A stretch of 64,000 nucleotides of DNA from Monodelphis domestica (taxonomy: Eukaryota; Chordata; Mammalia; Didelphimorphia; Didelphidae). The position numbers and the translations under genes were made by a program. The notes under the pieces were generated by a model. The model worked only from the letters and a program-made list of their open reading frames with translations, was not told where the DNA came from and ran no database searches. Location of the stretch: positions 221,582,105-221,646,104 of the forward strand of contig NC_077233.1 in the NCBI RefSeq assembly GCF_027887165.1, read 5' to 3'. This document shows positions 35,790-46,339 of this stretch, one piece after another. Within the stretch, counting starts at the first letter, position 1; every line of letters starts with the position of its first letter.

Positions 35790-36525
35790 ATATTAAATGA
35801 CAGCTACATGAAAATTATAGAATCGTTGCTAATTAATATTGGGAAAGACCTTAGTTAGAGAACATCCAGTCTGGCCCCTTCATTTTACCGGAAAGGTAAC
35901 AGAGGTCCTGGAGGGAAGTCACTTGCCAAAGTCATGCAGCTGGCAGAGCCCAATCTCCCAGCTTCCAGCCCGTTAATCTTCCCACAATGCCAAGCTGTCA
36001 ATTTGGATGCAGCAGACTCAAAAACTTGGCTGACCACGGCAATGAGGAACTCTCTACTCTGCCGACAGGGCTGCGGGAGGGGGATGTTCGAGTCCTGGAA
36101 GCCGTGTGGACATGGCCTTGCCCTTCTCGCCTAGGGAGAACGAAATGCCTCGTGGACTTGGTATGGTACTGGGACTCGCCTCTGGTCCAGCTCTTAGCTC
36201 CTGTCCTCTCGCCCTGACTGCGAGGAAAGTTACCACAGGAAGTCAAAGCACAGCACCTGGAAGCGACCTTAGAAGCCCAAACCCTTTGGATGGAAAGGGC
36301 TGTATATCGTTTGGTCGCTCGGAAGCCAGCTCTAGATGCCACTTTGGCTTCTACCCGACAGGCTGAATTTCACATCCCCAAGGTGGGAAGAGTTCAACAT
36401 GGAGACCACAGTGACTAACAGCCCCTGTGTATGTGGTGAAGGAGTTTGGGGCTCTGTCTATTAACCAGGATGGGGCCTGAGGCACACCTCAAAACTCGTT
36501 TCTTCTTAAAGCAACAGAAATAGTT
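35790..36525. other. Intergenic stretch with GC-rich core
   Basis: A MIR-like piece at 35820-35950, then CpG-containing unique DNA (36000-36360). Open frames there lack splice signals and family resemblance. Confidence 0.4.
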
Positions 36526-36527
36526 TG

Positions 36528-36705
36528 AAAGGGGTGGCTCAGTGGCTCGGTGGCTCGGTGGCTTGAGAACCAGGTCTAAGGACAAGAGAGTGCAGGGCTC
36601 AAATCTGGCCTCAGACACTTTCTAGATGTATATTTCTGGGCAAGTCACTCGATCTTGTTTGTCTCAGTTTCCTCATCGATTAAAAAAAAAAAGAGCTAAA
36701 GGAGG
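36528..36705 (+). mobile_element. SINE (tail B), head locally triplicated
   Basis: The A-box phrase appears as GGCTCAGTGGCTCGGTGGCT with a further CGGTGGCTT, a small tandem expansion of the promoter-like box; the tail is short. Confidence 0.7.
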
Positions 36706-36714
36706 ACAGTTCTT

Positions 36715-37030
36715 TAAAAAAAATTTTTTTTTATTTTATTCCAGGAACAAATTTACACAAAAGTTTTCCAACGTTATTTGATTCATGTTGCCTCCCTTTT
36801 TTTCCTTCCCTCCCTGAGATGACCAGCAATTCCACTGGGTTTAACATGTATTATTACTCAAATCCAGTTTCCATATTATTCATTTTTGTAAGAGAGTAAT
36901 CTTGTAAAACCCAAACCCCAAATCCTATAAGCAAATAAACAAGTGATTAACCATATGCTCTCAGTGGCATTTCTATTCCAACAGTTCTTTCTCTAGAGGT
37001 GAATAGCCATCCTTCTTGTAAGTCCCTTAG
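36715..37030 (-). mobile_element. Antisense L1 3' end
   Basis: TTTTTTTTATTTTATTCC, TTGATTCATGTTGCCTCCC, ACCAGCAATTCCACTGGG. Confidence 0.75.
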
Positions 37031-37036
37031 AATTGG

Positions 37037-37250
37037 ACGACGGCTCTGTGGCTCAGCGGATAAGAGAGACAGCCCTAAACTCGGGAGATCCTGGGTTTAA
37101 ATATCACTTCAGGCACTTCCTAGCTGTGTGACCCTTGGCAAATCACTTAACACCCTATGCCTAGCCTTTTACCACCCTTCTGCCTTGGAACCAATACATA
37201 GTAGTAATTCTAAAATGGAAGATAAGTATTTGTTTTTTTTTTTTTAAAGA
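37037..37250 (+). mobile_element. SINE (tail A)
   Basis: CGACGGCTCTGTGGCTCAGC to AAGATAAGTATTTG; it ends against the truncated LINE at 37256. Confidence 0.8.
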
Positions 37251-37255
37251 TTACA

Positions 37256-39352
37256 GCTCCTAAACTCTGCTCCTAAAAATGACAGATTCAAGTCTCTCCA
37301 AGCCACAGCGCAGAGTGAGATCAGGAAGATGCAAGACCAATGGTGGGAAAAAAAGGCAGAAGAAATCCAGCGCTTTGCTGATACAACAAACTACAAACAA
37401 ATTTTCAGTGCCCTCAAGACTGTCTATGGGCCATTAAACCCCACCACCACTCCCTTGCTATCCTCTGACGGTGACAATCTCATAAAAGATAAAAAAGGCA
37501 TCAGCAACAGGTGGAAAGAAACTTCAGTCAGCTTCTCAACCGACCCTCTTCAGTCGACCAAAGCGCCCTTGACCAGATCCCCCAAAACCGCACCATTGAA
37601 CAACTTGGCGTCCCTCCTTCAATAGAGGAAGTCCAAAAAGCCATTAAACAAATGAGTGCAGGCAAAGCACCCAGTAAAGACGAGATCCCAACCGAGGTGT
37701 ACAAGGCCTTAAATGGAAAGGCGCTCCAGGCATTCCACATAGTGCTGACCAGCATATGGGAAGAGGAAGACATGCCCCCAGAACTCAGAGATGCCTCCAT
37801 CCTAGCCCTATACAAGAACAAGAAAGGCTCACGAGCAGCCTGTGACAACTACAGAGGCATCTCACTACTCTCCACTGCCGGAAAGATCCTCGCCCGTGTT
37901 ATACTCAATAGACTCCTGTCATCTGTTTCAGAGCAGAACCTGCCTGAATCACAGTGTGGCTTCCGACCAGATCGCAGCACCATCGACATGGTCTTCATGG
38001 TAAGGCAAATGCAGGAAAAATGCCTTGAGCAGAACCTGAGTCTCTACATTGTCTTCATAGACCTGACAAAGGCATTCGACACAGTGAATCACGCATTGTG
38101 GGTGATCCTTAGCAAGCTCGGTTGCCCAGCAAAATTCGTCAAACTGATCCAGCTCTTTCATGTTGACATGACAGGGAAAGTCCTATCTGGTGGAGAGACT
38201 TCCGACCGCTTCAACATCTCCAATGGCGTGAAACAAGGCTGTGTCCTCGCTCCGGTACTATTCAACCTATTTTTCACCCAATGACATGTTGTGATGGATC
38301 TAGACCTGGATGTCTACATCAATTACCGACTGGATGGCTCACTATTCGACCTTCGCCACCTGACTGCAAAAACAAAGACAACAGAGAGACTCATCCTGGA
38401 AGCTCTCTTTGCAGATGACTGTGCTCTCATGGCCCACCAAGAAAATCATCTCCAAACCATTGTGGACAGGTTCTCCACCGCATCAAAACTGTTTGGCCTG
38501 ACTATCAGCCTCAGCAAAACAGAGGTGCTGTTCCAACCTGCACCAGGGAGGCCAACGAACCAGCCGTGCATTACAATGGACAGCACACAGCTTTCTAACG
38601 TCAACACTTTCAAGTACCTGGGCAGCACCATCGCCAATGACAGATCCCTAGACCACAAGATCAATGCCAGGATCCAAAAGGCCAGCCAGGCACTTGGGCG
38701 GCTGCGCTGCAAAGTCCTCCAACACAGAGGTGTAAGCACTGCGACAAAGCTCAAAGTGTACAACACAGTGGTCCTCAGCTCGCTCCTGTACGGTTGTGAG
38801 ACATGGACACTGTACCAGAAGCACATGAAACAGCTGGAGCAATCCCACCAACGCTCTCTCTGATCAATCATGAGGATCTGATGGCAGGACTGAATCACCA
38901 ACCAGGAAGTCCTCGACAGAGCCAACTCCACCAGCATCAAAGCCATGGTCTTCAAAACCCAGCTACGATGGTCTGGACACGTCATCCGCATGGACCCACA
39001 GCGAATACCAAGACAGGTATTCTATGGTGTACTGTCAGCTGGACTCAGGAAACAAGGCCGACCAAAGAAAAGATTCAAGGATCAGCTAAAGTCAAACTTG
39101 AAGTGGGCTGGCATGACACCAAAGCAACTAGAACTCGCTGCCTCTGACAGAAGCAGCTGGCGAACCTACATTAACCATGCCGCCACCACCTTTGAAGATG
39201 AGCGACGTTGACGTCTTGCCGCTGCGCGTGAACGCCGACATCAGGCCACAACCGCACCTCCCGTAACAACTGGCGTCCCATGCCCCATGTGCCACAAACT
39301 TTGCGCCTCAGTCTTTGGACTTCAAAGCCACATGAGGGTACACCGTAGATGA
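37256..39352 (+). pseudogene. Decayed non-LTR retrotransposon: reverse transcriptase with C-terminal C2H2 finger
   Basis: A 5'-truncated LINE coding region. Part 1 (37256-37520) is a pre-RT linker rich in W and K. A one-base deletion near 37520 shifts frame, after which one frame runs to 39352. Visible in order: CGFRPDRSTIDM near 37955; the first catalytic block FIDLTKAFDTV near 38053; NGVKQGC near 38224; an in-frame TGA at 38282; the second catalytic block FADD at 38408-38419; KYLGSTI; LLYGCETWTL; RWSGHVIRM near 38969; and a C-x2-C-x12-H-x3-H zinc finger at 39281-39343 just before the natural stop. TGA codons at 38861, 38879, 38891 and 39209 look like decayed CGA. The block set fits I-group LINEs (Nimb/Ingi/Vingi type) better than L1, L2 or BovB. 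The clade call is from memory and uncertain. Confidence 0.85.
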
Positions 39353-40302
39353 AACTGCACAAAGACAATAGTCATTCTCGGTCACCAAGAAACTATCACT
39401 AAAAGATTAATACCTGGGGCAAGCAGGTGGTTCAATGGATAAAGAGCCAGTCCTAGGAATGGGAGATCCTGGGCTCAAATTTGACCTTAGACACTTTCCA
39501 TCTTTGTGACCCTGAGCAAGTCATTTAACCCCCTTTGTTTAGCCCTTATTGCTCTTCTGCCTTAGAACCAATATATAGTATTGATTCTTTTTTTTTTTAA
39601 ACCCTTACCTTCAGTCTTGGAATCAGTGCTGTGCATTGGTTCTATAAGGGTTAAATTAAGAGTTTTGACAAAATAAGAGAACAGATTTTAATAACTTTAG
39701 TTTTAATGAGAATATAGTAGAGTTGTAAATTAATATTATCACTTTAAACCAGAGAAAAGAAAATTTCTAGCAGCTTTTAACAATTAACAATTTAGTTTAA
39801 TTAAAATAGAGATAGTAAAAGAATATAGTAAAGGAGATAAACATAGGAAAGCAGTAGAGAAAGAAAATTTCCTAATGTCTATACTAGTTATCCTATAACT
39901 ACCTCAAATTACTACCTAAAACTGCCTATATCTACCTATAACTGCCCATAACTACTGCTAATAACAACCACCCCACAAAGTTCCAACCCAATCCAGCCCA
40001 ATCCAAACCAACCTAATCAGTGTTTAATCCAACCCCAATTAGGTCTGTCAACGAAGACTAGCCACCTTCCAAAAAGTTCAAGAAAGAAAAAAACCTAAAC
40101 CCAAACCAAAAAGCAAAAACCCCAAACCCAAAAAGCCCTCTCTGTAAGCTCAGGTTCGCCTTTATATTCCAGCAACTAAATGCCAACCACCACCCCAACA
40201 CTACCAGCAACCAACCACCTACGACCAAATCATGCCCAACAGTTAACTTCCCTGCAACTGCCAGCCTTAACTGTCAGCAACTGACAGACTGACCAACTCA
40301 TA

Positions 40303-40314
40303 TGGCCCCTTTTT
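40303..40314. repeat. Target-site duplication, left copy, YWHAQ pseudogene
   Basis: TGGCCCCTTTTT is repeated exactly at 42162-42173. Read on the minus strand, the duplication starts with AAAAA directly after TTTT, as expected for insertion by L1 machinery. Confidence 0.9.
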
Positions 40315-42161
40315 TTTTTGTTTATAAAATGTAATTTTATTTTATGTTACTTTGCTGTTACATAGGGCATAACATTTTCACAAGGCTTTTTTGGGACTAC
40401 AATCAATGATGAGCAACACACAATAGTGGTTGCTACAAAACTTTCTAAGTAACAATCACTGGACAAACGTGACACCCTCTCACATGTGCACAAATCTGCA
40501 TGGAAAAGTACTAAAAATGTTAGGCCTGGACTCGTGTATTTCCAATGGTTTCCCCCATTCTAGTGTATTAAGAAATGACATGCACTTTAATTTACCAAAA
40601 AGTAACATTTGTATTCTGGTAGTTACATGCTACTTCTATTACATAGTAAAGTGGACACCAGAACTATAAAGGCAGGAATGTGAGTGAACTTTTATTGAGA
40701 GGGAAATTGTCAAACGAAACAGCAGCAACTGAAGAGTAAGAAAATCTCCTGCTGTCACAGACATACTGTGGCCTCCATAACTTATTTTACAGTAGGCAGA
40801 TTCCAGTTCATGATCCCTAACCCTAAAATGCCAAACCTGTTTCCATTTGACCCAATACTTCCAGATTCCTCTTTAAAGGAATATATAATAAGAAGAGCAT
40901 GTGAAAGTTGTTTGCTGAAAGGAAAACCTTAAAAAATATGGTAGGAATATGGGGGAGAGAAGCTATGTAAAACACTTGAGTTGCATTTCACTACATTTTC
41001 ATATCTTCACTGTAATACAAAACACAGTCACTTGCAGAACTGGTTCAGATTTTTAAATACCAGATACACTTTTGTCCTCTACATAAGTGTTTGGAAGTTA
41101 CTTATGTTTATATGAAATGAAGCTAGTAATACTTTTCTACAGCAGTAACCGCACACCAGGAAGGCCAGGACAAACACAAATCAAAGAATGGAGTTTTCCC
41201 AAAGCTGCAGTGTGAAAAGACTATAAACGATTGATTTCCATACACACGGATGGGTTCTCTTTTGCTATAGGAAATCCAAGTGGAGCTATAAGGAATGGAG
41301 GCGTGTAAAAAGGTTTCTTGAGAGAAAGGAAGATGACACCCTGTGTGAATTTTAATTTTCTGCACCTTCGGCAGCATCACATTCTTCTCCTGCACTGTCT
41401 GATGTCCATAATGTCAGGTTGTCTCTAAGCAACTGCATGATAAGGGTACTGTCTTTGTATGAGTCTTCATTCAGTGTATCAAGTTCTGCAATGGCCTCAT
41501 CAAAAGCCGTTTTAGCCAGTGTGCAGGCGAGCTCCGGGTTATTAAGGATCTCATAGTAAAATACAGAAAAGTTAAGAGCTAGCCCCAGGCGAATTGGATG
41601 TGTAGGTTGCATCTCTTTCTTGCTGATGTCAAATGCTTCTTGATAAGCTCCTTGGGAATTATCTATTGTTTGTTCTGGTCATCACCACGGGCAACTTCAG
41701 CAAGGTACCTGACGTAGTCTCCCTTCATTTTCAGATAGAAGACTTTGCTCTCTGGATTGGTCGCATTGGCTATTAAAAACTTGTCCAACAATTCCAGAAC
41801 AGTGGTGCAGATGGATCTTAGTTCACCCTCCACTTTCTCCCGGTAGTCCTTGACCAGCTGCATCTTCTTGTCACTGGTGTTGGTTTTCTGCTCAATGCTG
41901 GAAATGACCCTCCAAGCTGACCTTCGCCCCCTCCCCCCCCACTAAGTTCTTGTAGGCCACCGAGAGCAGTCACCGCCTTCATGCAGGTGGCCATGTCATC
42001 ATAGCGCTTGGCCTGCTCGGCCAGCTTGGCCTTCTGGATCATCTTGGTCTTCTCCATAGTGGACAGGTTGCGGGTGGGAGTGGGGGTGGTGGCGGCAGCA
42101 GCAGGGCTTCACCTTCACCGCCTCCGATCGCCCCTACTTTGATTCGCTTTAGGCTTTGGCC
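40315..42161 (-). pseudogene. YWHAQ: Processed pseudogene of 14-3-3 theta (YWHAQ)
   Basis: On the minus strand a 14-3-3 coding region starts at the ATG at 42057 ([20 protein letters not shown]) with about 100 bases of GC-rich 5' UTR before it. It runs without introns to the theta-specific C-terminus ending [11 protein letters not shown], stop near 41352. A 3' UTR of about 1 kb and a poly(A) tail (T run at 40310-40319 on the plus strand) follow. It is broken: a deletion of roughly 35-40 bases after codon 30 changes frame, a G run near 41935 and a further shift near 41680 give early stops. The parent protein is a phosphoserine-binding dimeric adaptor; this copy cannot make it. The insert is bounded by 12-base direct repeats TGGCCCCTTTTT at 40303-40314 and 42162-42173, with an L1 endonuclease-type TTTT/AAAA site. 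Confidence 0.95.
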
Positions 42162-42173
42162 TGGCCCCTTTTT
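42162..42173. repeat. Target-site duplication, right copy, YWHAQ pseudogene
   Basis: Exact copy of 40303-40314. Removing the insert and one copy restores a continuous LTR. Confidence 0.9.
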
Positions 42174-42545
42174 AAAACCTCATTCTACCTCACTTCCTGT
42201 CTCTATGGTTCTTCCTTCCTGTCTCTCTGGTTTCTCCCTCCTGTCTCTATGGTTTTCTACTTCCTATCACTGTGGGCTGGTTAATTCCTAATTCCTCTAG
42301 GTCCCCTGTTAAATTAAAAAAAGGAATAAATAATTCATTTTTACAGTTCCAAGGCAGAAGAATGGTAAGGGCTAGGCAATGGAGTTAAGTGACTTGTCCA
42401 GACTCACACAGGTAGAAAGTATCTGAGGCCAGATTTGAACCCAGGATCTCCCATTTTTAGGTCTGGTTCTCAATCCTCTAAGTCACCCAGATGCCCCCTA
42501 TAGTATTGATTCTAAGATGGAAGATAAGGGTTAAAAAACAACAAC

Positions 42546-42695
42546 ATTAATACCTGGGGTAGGTAAGTGGTTCCGTGGATAGAGAGCCAGAGCTAGGAAT
42601 GGGAAGTTCAAAATTCAAATTTGCACTCAGACACTTCTTAGCCTTTACTGCTCTTCTGTCTTCAGACCAATACCTAGTATTAATTCTAAGGCAGA

Positions 42696-42748
<53 letters not shown>

Positions 42749-42750
42749 GT
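42546..42750 (+). mobile_element. SINE unit 2 of same-site row, tail turned into (GT)n
   Basis: It starts after ATTAATACCTGG. The tail is replaced by about 24 GT repeats (42699-42748) just after CTAAGGCAGAAGG. Confidence 0.85.
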
Positions 42751-42757
42751 TTTAAAA

Positions 42758-42977
42758 GATTAATACCTGGAGCAGGTATGTGGTTTAGTGGATAGAGAGC
42801 CAGACCTAGTAATGAAAGGTCCTAGGTTCAAATTTGGCTTCATACACTTTTTTTAGCTATGTGACTCTGGACAAGTCACTTAACCTCTATTGCCTGGCCC
42901 TGCTGCTCTTCTTCTGCCTTGGAACCAATCCACAGTATTGATTCTAAGACAGAAGGTAAGGGGTTAAAATTTAAAAA
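42758..42977 (+). mobile_element. SINE unit 3 of same-site row
   Basis: Begins with GATTAATACCTGG and ends in an A-rich tail before the next copy of the same 13 bases. Confidence 0.85.
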
Positions 42978-42978
42978 A

Positions 42979-43192
42979 GATTAATACCTGTGGCATATAG
43001 GTGATTTAGAGGATAAAGAGCCAGACCTAGGAATGGGTCATCCCAGGTTCAAATTTGTCCTCAGATACTTCCTAACTATATGATCCTGGACAAGTCACTT
43101 ATCTCCTTTTGCCTAGCCCTTCTACTCTTTTGCCTTGGAACCAATACACAATATTGATTCTTTGATAAAAAATAAGAGTTTAAAAAAGAGAA
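42979..43192 (+). mobile_element. SINE unit 4 of same-site row
   Basis: Begins with GATTAATACCTG and ends in an A-rich tail that runs into an L1 3' end. Confidence 0.8.
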
Positions 43193-43194
43193 AA

Positions 43195-43385
43195 GAAAAA
43201 GATATATTAGTTGAAGAATGACTTGTGTATATCCACCTCCAGAGAAAGAACTGATATAACAAAAATAAGTAAGACATAGTTTTATATATACATATCTTTT
43301 TGTTAAAGTATCCCTTCTCTACTGGGGGGTGGGGGTGGGAGGGAGGAAGTTAATTGGGTATTTTAATGTAAAAAAAAAAGAAATT
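43195..43385 (+). mobile_element. Sense L1 3' terminus
   Basis: CCAGAGAAAGAACTGATA, ACATATCTTTTTGTTAAAG, a G-rich stretch and an A run; same end as at 20455-20640. Confidence 0.8.
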
Positions 43386-43649
43386 TAAATTTTCAAAAAA
43401 GAAATTGCTATGTAACAGCAAAAGGCATCAATAAAACTTAAATAAATTAAATTGCAAAAACAGAAGAAAAAAGAAAGATGACGATACCTACTTCAGAGGG
43501 TTGGTTGTAAGAATTAAAACACAATAATGGATGTGAAAGCATTTCATAAATTGTACTGGGCAATATTTATTATTCATAATGGAACTATTCGTAGTCATCT
43601 CTCTAGGAGGCTAACTTAAGGTTCTCATGACATTTGAGGGAGGGTAGTA

Positions 43650-44140
43650 GCAGTTGTGGTCGTTGCTGTTCATCCTTAGTTTTTCAAGAGGACCAGTGAC
43701 GTCATGGAGGAATGTAGTGACTTGATGGTGAACTGGATTTAATTGAGATTTAAGTGAGGCAGAGTAGCACAAAGACAGCCTCACTCTCTCTTCCAGAGCC
43801 ATCAATTCTAGTGGCAAAGCAAAAGCCAGGATGCCTAGCAATGGTCCAAGATGTAGAGGATGGCATCAGCATCTTTGACGTCTGACGATGCTTTAAGTGC
43901 CCCATGGCACCTGCTTCAGCTGCCTTCATGGCAGCTGGAACAAACTGTTCTCATCTGTCCATGCCACCAAGGGAAGCCTTCATGTGCCACTGACTCTCGT
44001 AGACGGGTTTGAAGCCTGCTGGTTACCCTTCACCTGGTTTGGCCCATCTGCCGAGATGGTTCTACCAAAGCGTGGCCACTCACTGCTCATGCTACAGTTT
44101 CTTGGAGCCACAGGTGAGAGTGGGGTGAAAGCTGGACACC
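43650..44140 (+). repeat. Dispersed repeat E, copy 3 (longest)
   Basis: GTTGCTGTTCATCCTTAG to TTGGAGCCACAGGTGAGAG. It spans everything seen in copies 1 and 2. All three copies lie on the same strand. Confidence 0.65.
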
Positions 44141-44184
44141 AAAGGCAGATGAGCACCCTGAAATACTGCAGCCGGTGGTGGAGG

Positions 44185-44410
44185 GAAGAGACCTTTGAGT
44201 CTGGATATAGGAAGATTTGAATGCAAATCCTGCCTCCGATACTTAATAGTTGAGTGACTCTAGGCAAATCACTTAACCTCTGTCTGCTTTCCATATCTAT
44301 AGAATGGTGATAATTATCATCATTATAGCACCTACCTCCCAGGATGGTTGTAAAGATGAAATAAGATCATGTCTGTAAAACACTTAGCACAGTGTTTAGT
44401 GCATAATTGT
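44185..44410 (+). mobile_element. MIR-like SINE
   Basis: TTAATAGTTGAGTGACTC, AGAATGGTGATAATTATC, GTAAAACACTTAGCACAGTG. Confidence 0.65.
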
Positions 44411-44569
44411 ATATTTATATATGATAATAAATCTATACATTTCATGATATATACATGTTTATGTTTATTCCCCTCTCCCCTACCCACAGACTAGTATTCT
44501 AGATCTCTACAAAAAAAGAGCAGATTGGACTGAATGGGCTTTAAGGTCTCTTCCAACGGATCGATCAGT

Positions 44570-45215
44570 AAACAAACATTTATTAAGCAGTTGTGACTTG
44601 TCAATCATTCAAGAAAAATTTTAAGTGCCTACTATGTGCTAAGAATACCAAGAATGGCAAAAGATAGTTCCCTGCTCCAAGAAGTTCTCAGTGGCTGTGC
44701 TCAGTGCTGGGGGGGCAGTAATATAGGTGAAACAGTCCCTGCCCTCGAGGAGCTTACATTCTTTCAGGAGGGCTACAGGACTGCCCAGAAGGATGTTCAA
44801 AATATGATAGTGTTGTGAAGAAGGGCCTCGGCAGCTGGGGGGCATCAGAGAAGGCTTGACACAGATCATGGATTGGAAAACTTTGGTGCATCACAGAACG
44901 CGAAAAACAAAATGCGTGGGATTACAAAGGAAACCAATTCTACTGAAATACAGTCATTAAAAAAATAACCAAAAAAATTCCCCAACCACAAGTGAAGAGC
45001 TCCAAATATCAAAAATCAATGGTGACGACATGCATCTTAAAGGAAATAGCTTCGAAGAGGCAGAGCCCAGGAAGGTGTGTGTTCCAGGCATGGAGGATTC
45101 AGCCCAAGAGAAGCACGGTGGTAAGAAAGCTGGTTTGGCTGAACCATGAAGTACACAAAGGAGAATGCTGTGTGATCAGCCTGGGAGCCAAGTTATGAAG
45201 GGATTTACATCCTGA
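44570..45215 (+). repeat. Dispersed repeat D, copy 2
   Basis: GTGCCTACTATGTGCTAAG, CTCGAGGAGCTTACATTC, and TTATGAAGGGATTTACATC in family order. Confidence 0.5.
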
Positions 45216-45424
45216 TCCTGTGGTCCTAGGATTTATCTACCTCCATTCATGCCCGGTGTTCCCAGCCTCATCATCCACCATCTCCATCACCGAAGCTCGT
45301 TTGGCCTGTGTTCCAGCCTCCTAGCTCCCCTGACTCTCTATAAACTAACTCACAGGAAAGTATTTGTTAAGAGTACCCAGATACCCAGAGGTATTTCCAT
45401 TTTAGCCAGGAGTAATGCTTATGT

Positions 45425-45625
45425 GACATAGTGGATAGAGCTCCAGGCCTGGAGTCAAGAAGACTGAAGTTCAAATCTGACCTTAGACACTTATCTGAGT
45501 GACCCTGAGAAGGTCACTTAACCATGTTTGCCTTAGTTTTCTGATCTCTTAAATTAGTTTAGGGAAGGAAATGGCAAACCACTCCAGTATCTTTGCCAAG
45601 AAAACCCCATGCACAATATCAAATG
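45425..45625 (+). mobile_element. SINE (tail B)
   Basis: GACATAGTGGATAGAGCTCC to CAAGAAAACCCCATG. Confidence 0.75.
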
Positions 45626-45659
45626 CTATGGAACAACTGGATGGCACAGTGGATGGAGA

Positions 45660-45814
45660 GGCCAAAAGATGCTCTCCGTACCATCCTGTGGATGTCATTG
45701 GACAGCTCGGTGGTGTAGTGGATAAAGTGACAGGTCTGGAGTCAAGAAGACTCCTCCTGAATTCAAATCTGACCTTAGACACTTCTTAGCAGTGAGATCC
45801 TGGGCAAGTCACTT
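45660..45814. repeat. Inverted repeat, left arm (155 bp)
   Basis: GGCCAAAAGATGCTCTCC to GGGCAAGTCACTT. It is the reverse complement of 46433-46587 with about nine mismatches by eye. The arm covers a SINE head and about 37 bases of DNA before that head. Confidence 0.85.
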
Positions 45815-45935
45815 TACTTTGTTTGCCTCGGTTTCCTCATCTATCAAATGATTAGGAGAAGGAAATGGCAAGCCATTCCAGCATATTTGCCAAGAAAACC
45901 TCAAATGGGATCACAGAGTGAAACATGACTGAAAA
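45697..45935 (+). mobile_element. SINE (tail B)
   Basis: GGACAGCTCGGTGGTGTAGT to AAACATGACTGAAAAAATG. Confidence 0.8.
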
Positions 45936-46194
45936 AATGAATAAACAGTTGTGGGTGTCATTGGCTTCTCCTCAGATCTTGGTTTTCTGGCTAAGTGGTG
46001 TGGTAGAGTGCTGGAAGGAGAATCAATAAAATCTGACTTTCAGATCTGACCTTAGACACTTTACTTGCTCTGGGAGCCTAGGCAAGCCACTTAACTCCAA
46101 TCTGACTCAATTTCTTAATCTGTTAAATGGTGATAAGACTACCTCCTACCTCCCCAGGTGATTGTAAGGTTAAATGAAATAAGAAACCTTAAAT

Positions 46195-46330
46195 CACTGA
46201 ATTTATTGTTGTTGTTGTTGTTTTGTGTCCAACTCTTTGTGACTCCATGGACCATAGCGCACCAGGCCCTTCTGTCTTCCATAATCCTACATGTTCTGAC
46301 CTGAAGGGCTCATCTTCTAATGTCATATCT
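46195..46330 (-). mobile_element. BovB/RTE-type LINE 3' end fragment
   Basis: TTGTTGTTGTTGTTTTGTGTC, then CAACTCTTTGTGACTCCATG, GACCATAGCGCACCAGGC. This is the reverse of the 3' end known from BovB elements. Short and without coding sequence. Confidence 0.65.
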
Positions 46331-46339
46331 TGTACCATT

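Larger units (their letters stand above)
39643..42345 (-). mobile_element. Solo LTR (endogenous retrovirus), split by YWHAQ pseudogene
   Basis: Read on the minus strand it starts TGTAAAAATGAA at 42345 and ends ACCCTTATA at 39643. The final TA is probably a decayed CA. GTTC is duplicated on both sides (39639-39642 and 42346-42349), and the SINE on either side joins perfectly when the insert is removed. About 844 bases of LTR remain after subtracting the pseudogene. A TATA-like ATATAAAGG lies near 40155, and the downstream part has a run of related short AACTACCTA-type units. A 4-base duplication is typical of class I (gamma-type) elements. No internal viral genes are present. Confidence 0.8.
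39589..42498 (-). mobile_element. SINE (tail A) split by solo LTR
   Basis: The tail side is at 39589-39642 (T run, then ACCCTTACCTTCAGTCTTGG) and the head side at 42346-42498, ending in CCCAGATGCCCCC. The flanking 15-base direct repeat TATAGTATTGATTCT is at 39574-39588 and 42499-42513. The repeat is perfect, so the SINE boundaries are certain. Confidence 0.9.
39405..42530 (+). mobile_element. SINE unit 1 of a same-site row (host of the nest)
   Basis: The head is at about 39418 and the sequence runs to 39588; its last bases resume at 42514-42530. It is preceded by GATTAATACCTGG, which also precedes three further SINEs at 42546, 42758 and 42979. Confidence 0.85.

Noticed and set aside
35987-36366. 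Overlapping open frames in GC-rich DNA
   Set aside because: Open in several frames on both strands, without splice signals or family motifs.
40812-40830. Telomere-like CCCTAACCCTAA
   Set aside because: Only two units, inside the YWHAQ 3' UTR; chance occurrence.
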